From the NCBI GenBank assembly GCA_021162225.1, contig JAGGZB010000181.1, positions 1-17,821 on the forward strand: DNA of 17,821 nt. Reading direction: 5' to 3'. This document shows positions 7,013 through 14,538 of the stretch, in pieces. The notes under the pieces were generated by a model. It was not told where the DNA came from, did not search any database, and worked only from the letters and a program-made list of their open reading frames with translations. The first letter of the stretch is position 1. The number at the start of each line of letters is the position of its first letter. A program made the position numbers and the translations under genes. The DNA is from Candidatus Bathyarchaeota archaeon (GTDB lineage: Archaea > Thermoproteota > Bathyarchaeia > Bathyarchaeales > DTEX01).

Positions 7013-8497
7013 ATGAAAAAGGTGCGTGGCATGGAGGACGACGAAGCCTTAGAAAAAGCAATCGAATCTCTCAAGAAGCACAAGATTCGATGGGTACATT
7101 CAACCTTCGTCGATATCCGCGGGCTAATGCAGGACGTTGTCATGCCTGCAAGGGAATTCATTAATGGATCCGCCTTTAAATCTGGTATAGGCTTCGACGG
7201 CTCATCAGTTAGGGGCTTCAAGTCTATAGAAGAGTCAGACATGGTTCTCAAGCCCGATCCGAAAACCCTGGTGGTTATCCCATGGACTACAGATGAGAAG
7301 CAGAAGAGCGCAATAGTTATAGGAGATATTTATGAAGCCTACGGAAGCGATGAGCCATCCGAGGTTTGTTCAAGAGGATACGTCGCAAAAAGAGCCGTGA
7401 AGGCTGCGGAGAAGATGGGCTATACTGGATTCTTTGGTCCTGAGCTCGAATACTTTATTTTCTCCTCTATTGATCCGACGAAGCTTGTGTGGGATCTCTG
7501 GGTGAGCCCCAAAGGAGGGGAGGGAGACTCATGGGGAGCTCCAAGGATTGTTCCGGAGTCTCCAGAGATTGCCCCTGGAAGCTTCACTCTTAGACCGAAA
7601 GAGGCCTATTTCAGACCTCCTCCAGAAGATACAACGATTGAGTATCGTAATGAGGTTGCATCAATACTTGAAGATAATTTCGGCTTCGAGGTTGAGATGC
7701 ATCATCACGAAGTTGCGACAGCTGGGCAGATAGAGATAGACTTCCGCTTTGGAGAATTGGTCGAGACAGCTGATAGAACAATATACTATAAGTTCGTGGC
7801 GAAGAATGTAGCTAAAAAGTATGGTATGATCGCCACTTTCATGCCCAAGCCGATTTACCTTGAGAATGCAAGCGGAATGCATGTTCATGTATCTCTATGG
7901 AGAAATGGTGAGAACGCAATGTATGATGAGAATGACGAATACGCCGAGATAAGCCAGACAGCAAGATACTTCATCGGAGGATTACTTGAGCATGCTAAGG
8001 CTCTTACAGCTGTGTGCTGTCCAACCGTTAATTCATACAAGAGACTTGTCCCCGGATTTGAGGCTCCAATATACATTATGTGGTCTCGGCGTAATAGGTC
8101 GGCTCTTGTACGTGTTCCAGTCTACTTTAAGGGTCCCCAATATGCTTCATATAAGCGTGTTGAGTTTCGATCAGCCGATCCGTCATGTAACTCCTATCTA
8201 GCATTCTCATGTATACTTATGGCTGGACTCGACGGCATCAAGAAAAAGATTGATCCCGGAGATCCTGTCGACGAAGATGTTTATAGGATGCCATCTGAGA
8301 GGAGGAGAGCCCTCGGAATAGGTGAGCTCCCCACAACTCTAAGAGATGCATTGGAAGCGATGAAGAGCGATGAAGTTATTTATCGTACTCTGGGAAGCCA
8401 CATATTCGATGCATTTATTGAATATAAGATGAATGACTGGAATCAATACTGTCTCTATGTTACACCTTGGGAGATAATGAAGTATCTTGATTACTAA
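7013..8497 (+). CDS. glnA: glutamine synthetase, type I
   Basis: Glutamine synthetase, which joins glutamate and ammonia to glutamine using ATP in a cytoplasmic dodecamer. Motifs in order: KIRWVHSTFVDIRG (24-37, the beta-grasp domain), FDGSS (61-65), FFGPELEYF with the metal-ligand Glu, an EVEMHHHEVATAGQIEIDF segment, ASGMHVHVSLW (ATP and metal histidines), the NRSALVRVP segment carrying the substrate arginines, and EFRSADPSCNSYLAFSCIL. The C-terminal NSYLAF stretch corresponds to the adenylylation region of GSI-beta, but no tyrosine-adenylylation context can be claimed. At 494 residues it is longer than most GSI-alpha enzymes (about 440). Two starts are possible: the ATG at 7013, close to the predicted transcript start, or the ATG at 7031, preceded by AAGGTG. 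It is the first gene of an apparent operon with two RAM proteins and an acyl-condensing synthase. Confidence 0.95.
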   Translation: MKKVRGMEDDEALEKAIESLKKHKIRWVHSTFVDIRGLMQDVVMPAREFINGSAFKSGIGFDGSSVRGFKSIEESDMVLKPDPKTLVVIPWTTDEKQKSAIVIGDIYEAYGSDEPSEVCSRGYVAKRAVKAAEKMGYTGFFGPELEYFIFSSIDPTKLVWDLWVSPKGGEGDSWGAPRIVPESPEIAPGSFTLRPKEAYFRPPPEDTTIEYRNEVASILEDNFGFEVEMHHHEVATAGQIEIDFRFGELVETADRTIYYKFVAKNVAKKYGMIATFMPKPIYLENASGMHVHVSLWRNGENAMYDENDEYAEISQTARYFIGGLLEHAKALTAVCCPTVNSYKRLVPGFEAPIYIMWSRRNRSALVRVPVYFKGPQYASYKRVEFRSADPSCNSYLAFSCILMAGLDGIKKKIDPGDPVDEDVYRMPSERRRALGIGELPTTLRDALEAMKSDEVIYRTLGSHIFDAFIEYKMNDWNQYCLYVTPWEIMKYLDY

Positions 8498-8536
8498 ATT
8501 AAATTAACGGTTAAAAAATAGAAAGGTGGTGGTTGA

Positions 8537-8773
8537 ATGAGGGCATATATCTTTATAGAGACGAAGCCTGGCGCATCCGAAGAAGTAGTTAAGAGAATAA
8601 AGAGCAAAGTCAAGGAGGTAGTTCAAGCAGACTCTATTTATGGAAGATTCGACGCGATAGTCATAATAGAAGCGCCGAACCTTGAGAGCATCAATGAAAT
8701 ACTCTACAAAGTTATCGAGAAAGATCCGAACATAATTCACACGGAGACCTCTCTTGTGCTATCGGCTGAGTAA
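8537..8773 (+). CDS. stand-alone RAM domain protein (AsnC ligand-binding domain)
   Basis: A 78-residue protein consisting only of the RAM domain (AsnC_trans_reg type) with no DNA-binding part. The pattern AYIFIETKPG...EVVKRIKSKVKEVVQADSIYGRFDAIVIIEA, then a helix and HTETSLVL, is the complete beta-alpha-beta-beta-alpha-beta fold. YGRFD (about 34-38) is the conserved G-x-[FY]-D turn near the amino-acid pocket. Such stand-alone RAM proteins usually bind amino acids and may modulate full-length Lrp/AsnC proteins or enzymes. The start ATG at 8537 follows a strong GGTGGTGG (8526-8533) in the 39-base gap after glnA. The position after glnA and before a homologous RAM gene suggests sensing of glutamine or a related amino acid. 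The ligand is not known. Confidence 0.85.
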   Translation: MRAYIFIETKPGASEEVVKRIKSKVKEVVQADSIYGRFDAIVIIEAPNLESINEILYKVIEKDPNIIHTETSLVLSAE

Positions 8774-8792
8774 GCGGGCTGGTGGGAAAAGA

Positions 8793-9068
8793 TTGAATTC
8801 CAAGGATTTCCGTCGTAAAGTGTTAAGAGCATTCGTCCTAATCAAGGTTAAGCCTGGAACATCCGAAGATATAGTGAGATCTAGACGAATAAAGGGTGTA
8901 AAGATAGCTAACTCAGTTCTCGGTAGATATGACGCTGTCGTTGTGATTGAAGCTGAAAGCCTCAAGGAGCTCAGAAAAATAATCTATGAGATGATTGAGC
9001 AGCATCCAAATGTGCTTCATACGGAGACCTTAATCTCGATCTTCCATCCTCCCCCGCCTGTTCCTTAA
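8793..9068 (+). CDS. second stand-alone RAM domain protein, paralogue of the preceding gene
   Basis: A 91-residue RAM domain protein, clearly homologous to its neighbour: RAFVLIKVKPGTSED against RAYIFIETKPGASEE, GRYDAVVVIEA against GRFDAIVIIEA, and HTETL against HTETS. It carries an extra N-terminal stretch (LNSKDFRRKVL) and a proline-rich tail (HPPPPVP), and is about two residues shorter in the first helix region. It has no DNA-binding domain. I chose the TTG at 8793, preceded by GGTGGGA (8781-8787) 6 bases upstream. A GTG at 8820 would start directly at the domain, and an earlier TTG at 8754 would overlap the previous gene. The tandem arrangement points to local duplication followed by divergence, perhaps giving a hetero-oligomer or two ligand specificities (inference). 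Confidence 0.82.
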   Translation: MNSKDFRRKVLRAFVLIKVKPGTSEDIVRSRRIKGVKIANSVLGRYDAVVVIEAESLKELRKIIYEMIEQHPNVLHTETLISIFHPPPPVP

Positions 9069-9095
9069 CGGTCACAACAATAAGGAGGAGCGAAA

Positions 9096-10304
9096 ATGAA
9101 TCTTAAAGAACTATACTTCAATAGGCTTTCCTTAAAGACTGAGCCGATAATTGACGATACTACCCTGAGGGACGGTGTCCAGATGCCCGGCTTAGCGGTC
9201 TCTCCCGAAGATGCCGCAGAGATAGCGCGTCTCCTCGATAAGATTGGAGTAGAGAGAATAGAACTCCATCACTATCAAGAGTCTGATAAGAAAGCTGCAA
9301 AGATGATTCACGACCTAAACTTAAGCGCGAGGATCGCTGGATGGTGCAGGGCTGTAAAAGAGGATATAGATGATGCGATAAGTTGCGGATTTGAAGAAGT
9401 AGGAATATCGCATCCAGTCTCTTACATTCACTTAAGGGCGAAATGGCCTGATAAGACAGATGAGGAGCTTCTCGAAAGAGTTGTCGATGCCGTCGAGTAT
9501 GCGGCAAGGGATCACGGCTTAAGAGTCTTCGTTCATGGGGAAGACAGCACAAGGGCGGACTGGGAATTCGAGAAGAAATTCATAAACGCCGTTGCCGATG
9601 CTGGAGCGGAGTGTTACAGGATCTGCGACACCGTAGGAATAGGATTGTCGGATCCCGCAGCCCCTCTACCAAACGGAATACCTGCAAAGGTGAAGGCAAT
9701 AAAGGCTGAAACCAAGATAGAAAGTATCGAGATTCATGCGCATGATGACTTCGGAAACGCTGTTGAGAATACAATGGCCGCTATACGAGCTGCCTCCGGA
9801 GTGTGGGATAAGATCTATGCGAGTACAACATTCCTTGGAATAGGCGAGCGGGCTGGGAATGCTGAAACTGAAAAGGTCATATTGAATCTCTATATGCATT
9901 ATGGTGTGAAAAAGTATGAGGGGAAAACGCCGCTGCTTAAGAAGCTAGCTGATTTCATCAGCAAAGCAACCGGTTACAAGATTCCACCTAACAAGGCGAT
10001 TGTTGGAGACTATGCCTTTGCGCACGAATCGGGGATTCACACGCATGGAGTTTTGAGGAACCCGCTTACCTACGAACCCTACCCGCCTGAGCTTGTTGGA
10101 AATAAACGCCGATTAACGATTGGGAAACATTCAGGAAGAGCAATCGTAAAGCATAAGATTCAGGAGTTGACCGGAAGAACTCCAAGCGAAGAACAAGTTT
10201 TAGCCGTCCTATCTAAGATTAAAAAGATCTATGAGGGTGGACGTAAAGCTTCCTTAAGAGAAGAAGAGTTCAGAAGAATACTTAGTGAGGTCGGACTAAG
10301 TTAG
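9096..10304 (+). CDS. homocitrate/isopropylmalate/Re-citrate synthase-family enzyme
   Basis: A 402-residue DRE-TIM metallolyase of the group that condenses acetyl-CoA with a 2-oxo acid. DDTTLRDG (20-27) has the catalytic Arg and metal Asp. HGEDSTRAD (147-155) is the conserved E-D-x-[ST]-R segment, HAHDD (214-218) gives the metal histidines, GIGERAGN (248-255) the conserved loop, and HESGIHTHGVLRNP (310-323) plus GKHSG (343-347) the C-terminal subdomain. There is no LeuA-type regulatory domain. The DPAAPLPNGIPAKV stretch (186-199) after DTVGIG is longer than in common homocitrate synthases and recalls Re-type citrate synthases as I remember them, so the 2-oxo substrate is uncertain (oxaloacetate, 2-oxoglutarate or another). 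The ATG at 9096 follows a perfect AAGGAGGAG. It ends the glnA-RAM-RAM operon, 27 bases after the second RAM gene. A citrate or homocitrate product would feed 2-oxoglutarate or lysine synthesis. Confidence 0.82.
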   Translation: MNLKELYFNRLSLKTEPIIDDTTLRDGVQMPGLAVSPEDAAEIARLLDKIGVERIELHHYQESDKKAAKMIHDLNLSARIAGWCRAVKEDIDDAISCGFEEVGISHPVSYIHLRAKWPDKTDEELLERVVDAVEYAARDHGLRVFVHGEDSTRADWEFEKKFINAVADAGAECYRICDTVGIGLSDPAAPLPNGIPAKVKAIKAETKIESIEIHAHDDFGNAVENTMAAIRAASGVWDKIYASTTFLGIGERAGNAETEKVILNLYMHYGVKKYEGKTPLLKKLADFISKATGYKIPPNKAIVGDYAFAHESGIHTHGVLRNPLTYEPYPPELVGNKRRLTIGKHSGRAIVKHKIQELTGRTPSEEQVLAVLSKIKKIYEGGRKASLREEEFRRILSEVGLS

Positions 10305-10305
10305 C

Positions 10306-10320
10306 GTTTCTTTCTCTTTA
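10306..10320 (+). terminator. pyrimidine-rich stop after the glnA operon
   Basis: A T-rich stretch (GTTTCTTTCTCTTTA) begins directly after the stop codon of the last operon gene. It suits T-run-based archaeal termination. No stem-loop is evident. Confidence 0.3.
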
Positions 10321-10387
10321 AACGAACTAATTCATTCTTTGCTTGGGATGATCAACAAAGCTTAGCGTTCCCTAGAATTAATCGTAA

Positions 10388-10395
10388 CTTTTAAC
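10388..10395 (+). promoter_or_regulatory. TATA-like element for the winged-helix gene
   Basis: CTTTTAAC lies about 29 bases upstream of the ATG at 10421. The ATG has no convincing Shine-Dalgarno sequence, so a leaderless transcript is plausible. Confidence 0.35.
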
Positions 10396-10420
10396 TGGAG
10401 CTTTCCGAAGATAAGAATGG

Positions 10421-11113
10421 ATGAGTATGGATGGAAGTAAATTTTTTCCTAGGCGTTTAAGTTTCCCAAAGATATGTGAAATTCTAGTCGCCTATTTAAA
10501 TGCTGGTGCAGATAAGGAGTATGTTGGAATAAACGACGTTGCTAAGAAATCCTCCGTTTCTCTTCATAACATAAGCAGAAATAACAACTTCTTTAAGAGC
10601 TGGGGGTTCCTTGAGGAAAGCGAGAAAGAACAGGGCAAGTATATCCTAAATCGTGAGGCCGCCGAATTCGCCTACGCTTACAGAATCGATCCCAAAGGCG
10701 AAAAGACAAGAGAAATTCTCAGAAGATTTCTCTCCAAAGATGAGGTGTTAGTAAAATTTGTTGAGAGAATAAGGCGTGAAGGTCTCAGCAGAGACTCAGC
10801 TATACTTGAGCTCCCAAGGATTTATGGAGATCTAAGAGCTGACAAGGTCGGGCTGAATGCATTTTTAGATATGCTTGTATACGCCTTCGGGCTAGAGGAG
10901 ATATCAGTGCCCAAAGAGATGCCGAGAGAGGCTGAGCGATCTATAAGGGTTGTTAAGCCGGCGACTCGTATATCCGAGATGAGAATAACCCCGCCAGAGG
11001 CAAGATTAACGATAAATATTAACGTAACGCCTGAAGTTTCACCGCAACAACTAAAAGAGTACGTAAAGGCCATTCTTGAAGCCTTACGTGCAGCGAAGAT
11101 TAGCGATGCTTAA
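10421..11113 (+). CDS. probable winged-helix protein of unknown function
   Basis: A 230-residue soluble protein. Residues about 12-75 look like a winged helix-turn-helix (SFPKICEILVAYL helix, YVGINDVAKKSSVSLHNISRN as the helix-turn-helix, WGFLEES...GKYILNREA as the wing). Residues about 85-165 are helical with a repeated Leu/Arg pattern and may form a dimerisation or second domain. Residues about 165-190 are a basic, proline-containing linker. The C-terminus has a short strand LTININVTPEVSP followed by a helix (QQLKEYVKAILEALRAAK), a pattern seen in archaeal proteins that oligomerise. The family is not recognised and DNA binding is inferred from the fold only. The start ATG at 10421 agrees with the TATA-like element upstream; a second ATG is at codon 3. 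It is a single-gene unit, convergent with gatE. Confidence 0.75.
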   Translation: MSMDGSKFFPRRLSFPKICEILVAYLNAGADKEYVGINDVAKKSSVSLHNISRNNNFFKSWGFLEESEKEQGKYILNREAAEFAYAYRIDPKGEKTREILRRFLSKDEVLVKFVERIRREGLSRDSAILELPRIYGDLRADKVGLNAFLDMLVYAFGLEEISVPKEMPREAERSIRVVKPATRISEMRITPPEARLTININVTPEVSPQQLKEYVKAILEALRAAKISDA

Positions 11114-11151
11114 ACACTGAAGACTAGTTAATCTATCTGATGGTGAACATC

Positions 11152-13068
11152 TTAACTTGAAATCTTAGAAAGCTCCTCCCTTAGCATCTTGCTAACCTCT
11201 TCAGCGTTTACTTTTCCTCTATACTTCTTCATAATTAAGCCCATCAAGAAGCCGAATGCTCTCCCCCCCTTTTCAACGACTAACTCCCTATTCCGACTAA
11301 TTATCTCCCTAATTATTCTTTGAACTTTATCCTTAGGAAGCATGCTCAGCCCTAAGGCCTCCACGGCATCTATAGGATTCGCTGATTCGTGTTCCGAAAG
11401 CCACTTCACGATTTCCGGCAACGCCTCTTTTGATGTCTTCCCTGCGCTGATCAGCTTAAAGATCTCAATTATTTGGTCATCCCCGAGTTTTTCGATATTT
11501 ACTCCTTCTCGTTTAAGTGACTTAAATGTCTCAGTTAAAGTTGCGGCTACAAGCGTAGGTGAAACCGACGTCTCCTTAACTATTCTTTCGAAAAGGTCTC
11601 CGTACTCTGAATCTTGAAGCTGCGATGCAAGCTTCTTATTTATGCCGTACTCTTTTATGAGCCTCTTAATTCTTTGTTCCGGAAGCTCTGGAAGGTTCTT
11701 CCTCAATCTGCGTATATGTTCGTCAGTTATAGGTATGGGCGGTATATCAGTCTCTGGGTACATTCTCGCAGCTCCCGGTCTAGGTCTCATGTAACGCGTT
11801 GTTCCATCTGGATTAGCCGCTCTAGTCTCCTCCGGAACACCCTTAACTGCTTCCCTAGCTCTTTCAGTAATAGCTCGTAAAGCATCTATGCAGTTTTCCT
11901 TAGCATCAGCAACTATGACCACAGCGTCTTGAGGCTCAGCTTCAAGAATCTCCATTAACCTATTCATCTCCTCCCTTGAAACTCCATATTTCGGCAGTTC
12001 ATCTGTGTGAAGAATTCCTCCAACTCTCCCCCAGAAACGCGCCCTGTCAGCCATTTCTGTTCCAAGTCTCAATCCTGGAATAAGCTCTCTCCCCAATAGA
12101 CCTGAAAATCCTGGAAGCTTTATCGCCATTACGTGCTTCTTTTTCTTTATGGCTTTTCTAAGCACCCTGCACTTAGTATCTTTAAAGATAGGCGTTACAT
12201 CTATCATTTTATCCTTTATCTGATTCTCTGTGACTCCGCGTGCCTTAAGTTCCTCGCTTATTTGGATAAGGGCCAGCTGACGTTGTACCTCCAATTCTAT
12301 AACCCTAGAGATGAGCTCAAGTTCTTGGACGCCTTTTACCTCGATAAGGGCTCCTCCCCGAATCGAGATGTTCAAGTCTTGACGAATCGTTCCAAGCCCT
12401 CTCTTAACCTTTCCAGTAGCTCTTAGAATCCGTCCAATCATCAACGCGACTTTCTCAGCTTCTTTCGGCGAATGGATCACGGGGGCTGTTGTGACTTCAA
12501 TTAGAGGTATGCAGAGTCTATCGATTCGATAACGGACAATGAAGCCGTCCTCTCCGGTCTTCCTCGCGGCGTCCTCCTCCAGACTTATGTGCTCTATCGG
12601 TATCTTTTTCCCATCTACTTGGATTTCCCCGCCGAGTGCGACAACACATGTTCTCTGAAAACCAGTAGTATTTGATCCATCGATGACTACCTTCCGCATC
12701 ACATGAACTTCATCTACGGGCTTAGCGTTCATCATTAAGGCCGCTGTTAAGGTGATATCTAGAGCTTCACGGTTCAAGTCGTGGGGAGGTTCCTCATCCA
12801 TTTCTACGAGACAAGAAGTTTGCGGATCAGCCTCATACAGTATTTTGACTCCCTTCTTAAATTCGAAGTATGCGGCTGGATCTATCTGACCTAGCTCACT
12901 CTGCGTCGGTCTAAGTCTTCGAAGAAACGTTATTTTAGGCTCTCCCTTGAACAGTTCAGGTTTACATGAACAGAATAATTTCTCTTTTGTGTTTAGTTGC
13001 TGATGACACTCTAAACCAACCTTCAAACCTAACTTTTCATAATTGATTTTCACCGCTGGTTCCTCCAT
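11152..13068 (-). CDS. gatE: glutamyl-tRNA(Gln) amidotransferase subunit E
   Basis: The tRNA-binding and amidotransferase subunit of archaeal GatDE, which turns misacylated Glu-tRNA(Gln) into Gln-tRNA(Gln) in the cytoplasm. GLKVGLECHQQLNTKEKLFC (14-33) is the GatB/GatE signature with the metal cysteines, and EMDEEPPHDLN (76-86) and GSNTTGFQRT (130-139) belong to the kinase-like cradle domain. Residues from about 285 to 405 (DVTPIFKDTKC, LPGFSGLLGRELIPG) are the AspRS-like insertion that separates GatE from GatB. The C-terminal helical and YqeY-like tail runs from about 485 to 638 (GGRAFGFLMGLIMKKYRGKVN near 608). Length (638) matches GatE (about 620). The ATG (13066-13068) overlaps the gatD stop codon by one base, so translation is coupled. 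It is convergent with the winged-helix gene, with 38 bases between stop codons. Confidence 0.95.
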   Translation of the reverse strand: MEEPAVKINYEKLGLKVGLECHQQLNTKEKLFCSCKPELFKGEPKITFLRRLRPTQSELGQIDPAAYFEFKKGVKILYEADPQTSCLVEMDEEPPHDLNREALDITLTAALMMNAKPVDEVHVMRKVVIDGSNTTGFQRTCVVALGGEIQVDGKKIPIEHISLEEDAARKTGEDGFIVRYRIDRLCIPLIEVTTAPVIHSPKEAEKVALMIGRILRATGKVKRGLGTIRQDLNISIRGGALIEVKGVQELELISRVIELEVQRQLALIQISEELKARGVTENQIKDKMIDVTPIFKDTKCRVLRKAIKKKKHVMAIKLPGFSGLLGRELIPGLRLGTEMADRARFWGRVGGILHTDELPKYGVSREEMNRLMEILEAEPQDAVVIVADAKENCIDALRAITERAREAVKGVPEETRAANPDGTTRYMRPRPGAARMYPETDIPPIPITDEHIRRLRKNLPELPEQRIKRLIKEYGINKKLASQLQDSEYGDLFERIVKETSVSPTLVAATLTETFKSLKREGVNIEKLGDDQIIEIFKLISAGKTSKEALPEIVKWLSEHESANPIDAVEALGLSMLPKDKVQRIIREIISRNRELVVEKGGRAFGFLMGLIMKKYRGKVNAEEVSKMLREELSKISS

Positions 13069-14414
13069 TAGACGCTTACAGTTTCGGGCGGCTCAACGGG
13101 TTCAACGGTTCTACTAGAGAATTCATGCGCAATGTTCTTTGTCAATAAATCTCTAGCTTCCTCTAGATTCTCTGTCTGTCCTAGAACCCACATGAGCTTA
13201 ACTAACGCGGTCTCAGCTAGCATATCCCCGAGTGGAATAACTCCTATCGAGAGCAGTTCTCTACCGTTCGCGTATACATTCATATTTACTCTTCCCCAGA
13301 TGCATTGAGAGGTCATTGCGACTATTACACCGTTTTTGATAGCTTTTCTAATTGAAGAGAAGCATTCCCGACGAACATGTCCCAAACCTGTACCTTCAAG
13401 TATTATTCCTTTATATCCCTCTTCAACATGCCAATCTATAATTTTAGGATTCATACCCGGATAGAACTTAATTAGGGCGACTTTTTCTTCAAATCGAGAT
13501 TTCAGAACAAGACTTCTATCATTTCTTCTGAGGTTAAAATCGTCTGTGAGCATGATTATCTTTTTGTCAAGAATCCTTGCGAAGAGTTCAGCATTCACTG
13601 TTTTAAAAGCATCACGTCTGCTCGTATGTAATTTTCTAACTTTTGTTCCTCTATGTATCGCGATCGCCTCGTCTGATATTGTCTGATGCATAGCAACAAC
13701 GACTTCTGCGAAGGGAGCATTAGCTGCACACTGCACGGCTCCTATAAGATTCTCGGCGGCATCTGAACTTGGCCTATCTTCTGATCTTTGGGCTCCGACA
13801 AGCACTACGGGCACTGGCAAGTTTTGCAAGGCGAAGCTTAATGCCGCAGCTGTATATCCCATAGTGTCTGTTCCATGAGTTATAACTACGCCTTGAGCTC
13901 CTCTCCTGATATGCTCAGCTACCCTCTCCGCTATTTTTGTCCAGTGCTTTGGAGTTAAATCCTCGCTGAATGCACTGAACAAGATCTCCGTATCAATCAA
14001 AGCTATATCTGAGAGTTCAGGAACGATACTGTATAGGTCGCTGGCTGAGATTGCTGGTCTAACGGCTCCAGTTCTGTAATCTACGCGACTAGCTATTGTC
14101 CCCCCCGTACTTATTATGACCACCCTTGGAAGATCCGGTCTCTGCTTCGGAGGCGGAGGAGGTGTGAATGAAGGCTTCGCTCCGGATCCTTTCTTCTCTA
14201 TCTTCATATCAGAAGTTATTCTCACTCCTATGTTGTATCCTGACTTTATCTTTATTACTATGTGTTTATCATCCCCGAGTTCGCTTCTAGGCATCAATAT
14301 GCCCTCATACACTCTTCCTTCCTTCTCTATGCGTATGAAGTCGCCTGTTTCAGCTCCGAGACTCTCTAAGATCCTTAGAGCTTCTCCCTTGTAGCCTGGA
14401 AGTTTCTCATTCAA
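13068..14414 (-). CDS. gatD: glutamyl-tRNA(Gln) amidotransferase subunit D
   Basis: The L-asparaginase-like subunit of GatDE, which frees ammonia from asparagine or glutamine and passes it to GatE. Residues about 1-75 form the small N-terminal beta-barrel typical of GatD (GDFIRIEKEGRVYEGILMPR). A proline-rich linker follows (FTPPPPPKQRPDLP, 83-96), then the asparaginase domain. There ISTGGTIAS (101-109) holds the first catalytic Thr and THGTDTMGYTAAA (179-191) the second Thr-Asp pair. VLVGAQRSEDRPSSDAAEN continues the active-site region. Length 448, against about 435 in the family. The start is a TTG (14412-14414) with GGGAG 8 bases upstream; a nearby ATG is out of frame. It is the first gene of the gatDE unit and may be transcribed from a TATA-like element near 14482-14491. 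Confidence 0.95.
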   Translation of the reverse strand: MNEKLPGYKGEALRILESLGAETGDFIRIEKEGRVYEGILMPRSELGDDKHIVIKIKSGYNIGVRITSDMKIEKKGSGAKPSFTPPPPPKQRPDLPRVVIISTGGTIASRVDYRTGAVRPAISASDLYSIVPELSDIALIDTEILFSAFSEDLTPKHWTKIAERVAEHIRRGAQGVVITHGTDTMGYTAAALSFALQNLPVPVVLVGAQRSEDRPSSDAAENLIGAVQCAANAPFAEVVVAMHQTISDEAIAIHRGTKVRKLHTSRRDAFKTVNAELFARILDKKIIMLTDDFNLRRNDRSLVLKSRFEEKVALIKFYPGMNPKIIDWHVEEGYKGIILEGTGLGHVRRECFSSIRKAIKNGVIVAMTSQCIWGRVNMNVYANGRELLSIGVIPLGDMLAETALVKLMWVLGQTENLEEARDLLTKNIAHEFSSRTVEPVEPPETVSV

Positions 14415-14481
14415 TTCTTATTCTCCCATAATCTTCCATCGTTTCCCAAATCTGTTGTCTTCTAATCATAAGCGTTTTTAC

Positions 14482-14491
14482 GACAATAAAA
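14482..14491 (-). promoter_or_regulatory. TATA-like element for gatDE
   Basis: On the minus strand TTTTATTGTC lies about 70 bases before the gatD TTG. This would give a leader of about 45 bases that contains the GGGAG ribosome site. The match to a TATA box is only moderate. Confidence 0.3.
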
Positions 14492-14538
14492 GTTTCGAAG
14501 AAACTCGATGAAGATCTTCTCAGAAATGCGGAGATGAA

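Noticed and set aside
8754..8792. Earlier TTG start for the second RAM protein
   Set aside because: It would overlap the preceding gene and lacks a ribosome site. The TTG at 8793 has GGTGGGA upstream.
14116..14394. Opposite-strand frame across the start of gatD
   Set aside because: It is a shadow of gatD with biased composition and no ribosome site, and gatD is unambiguous there.
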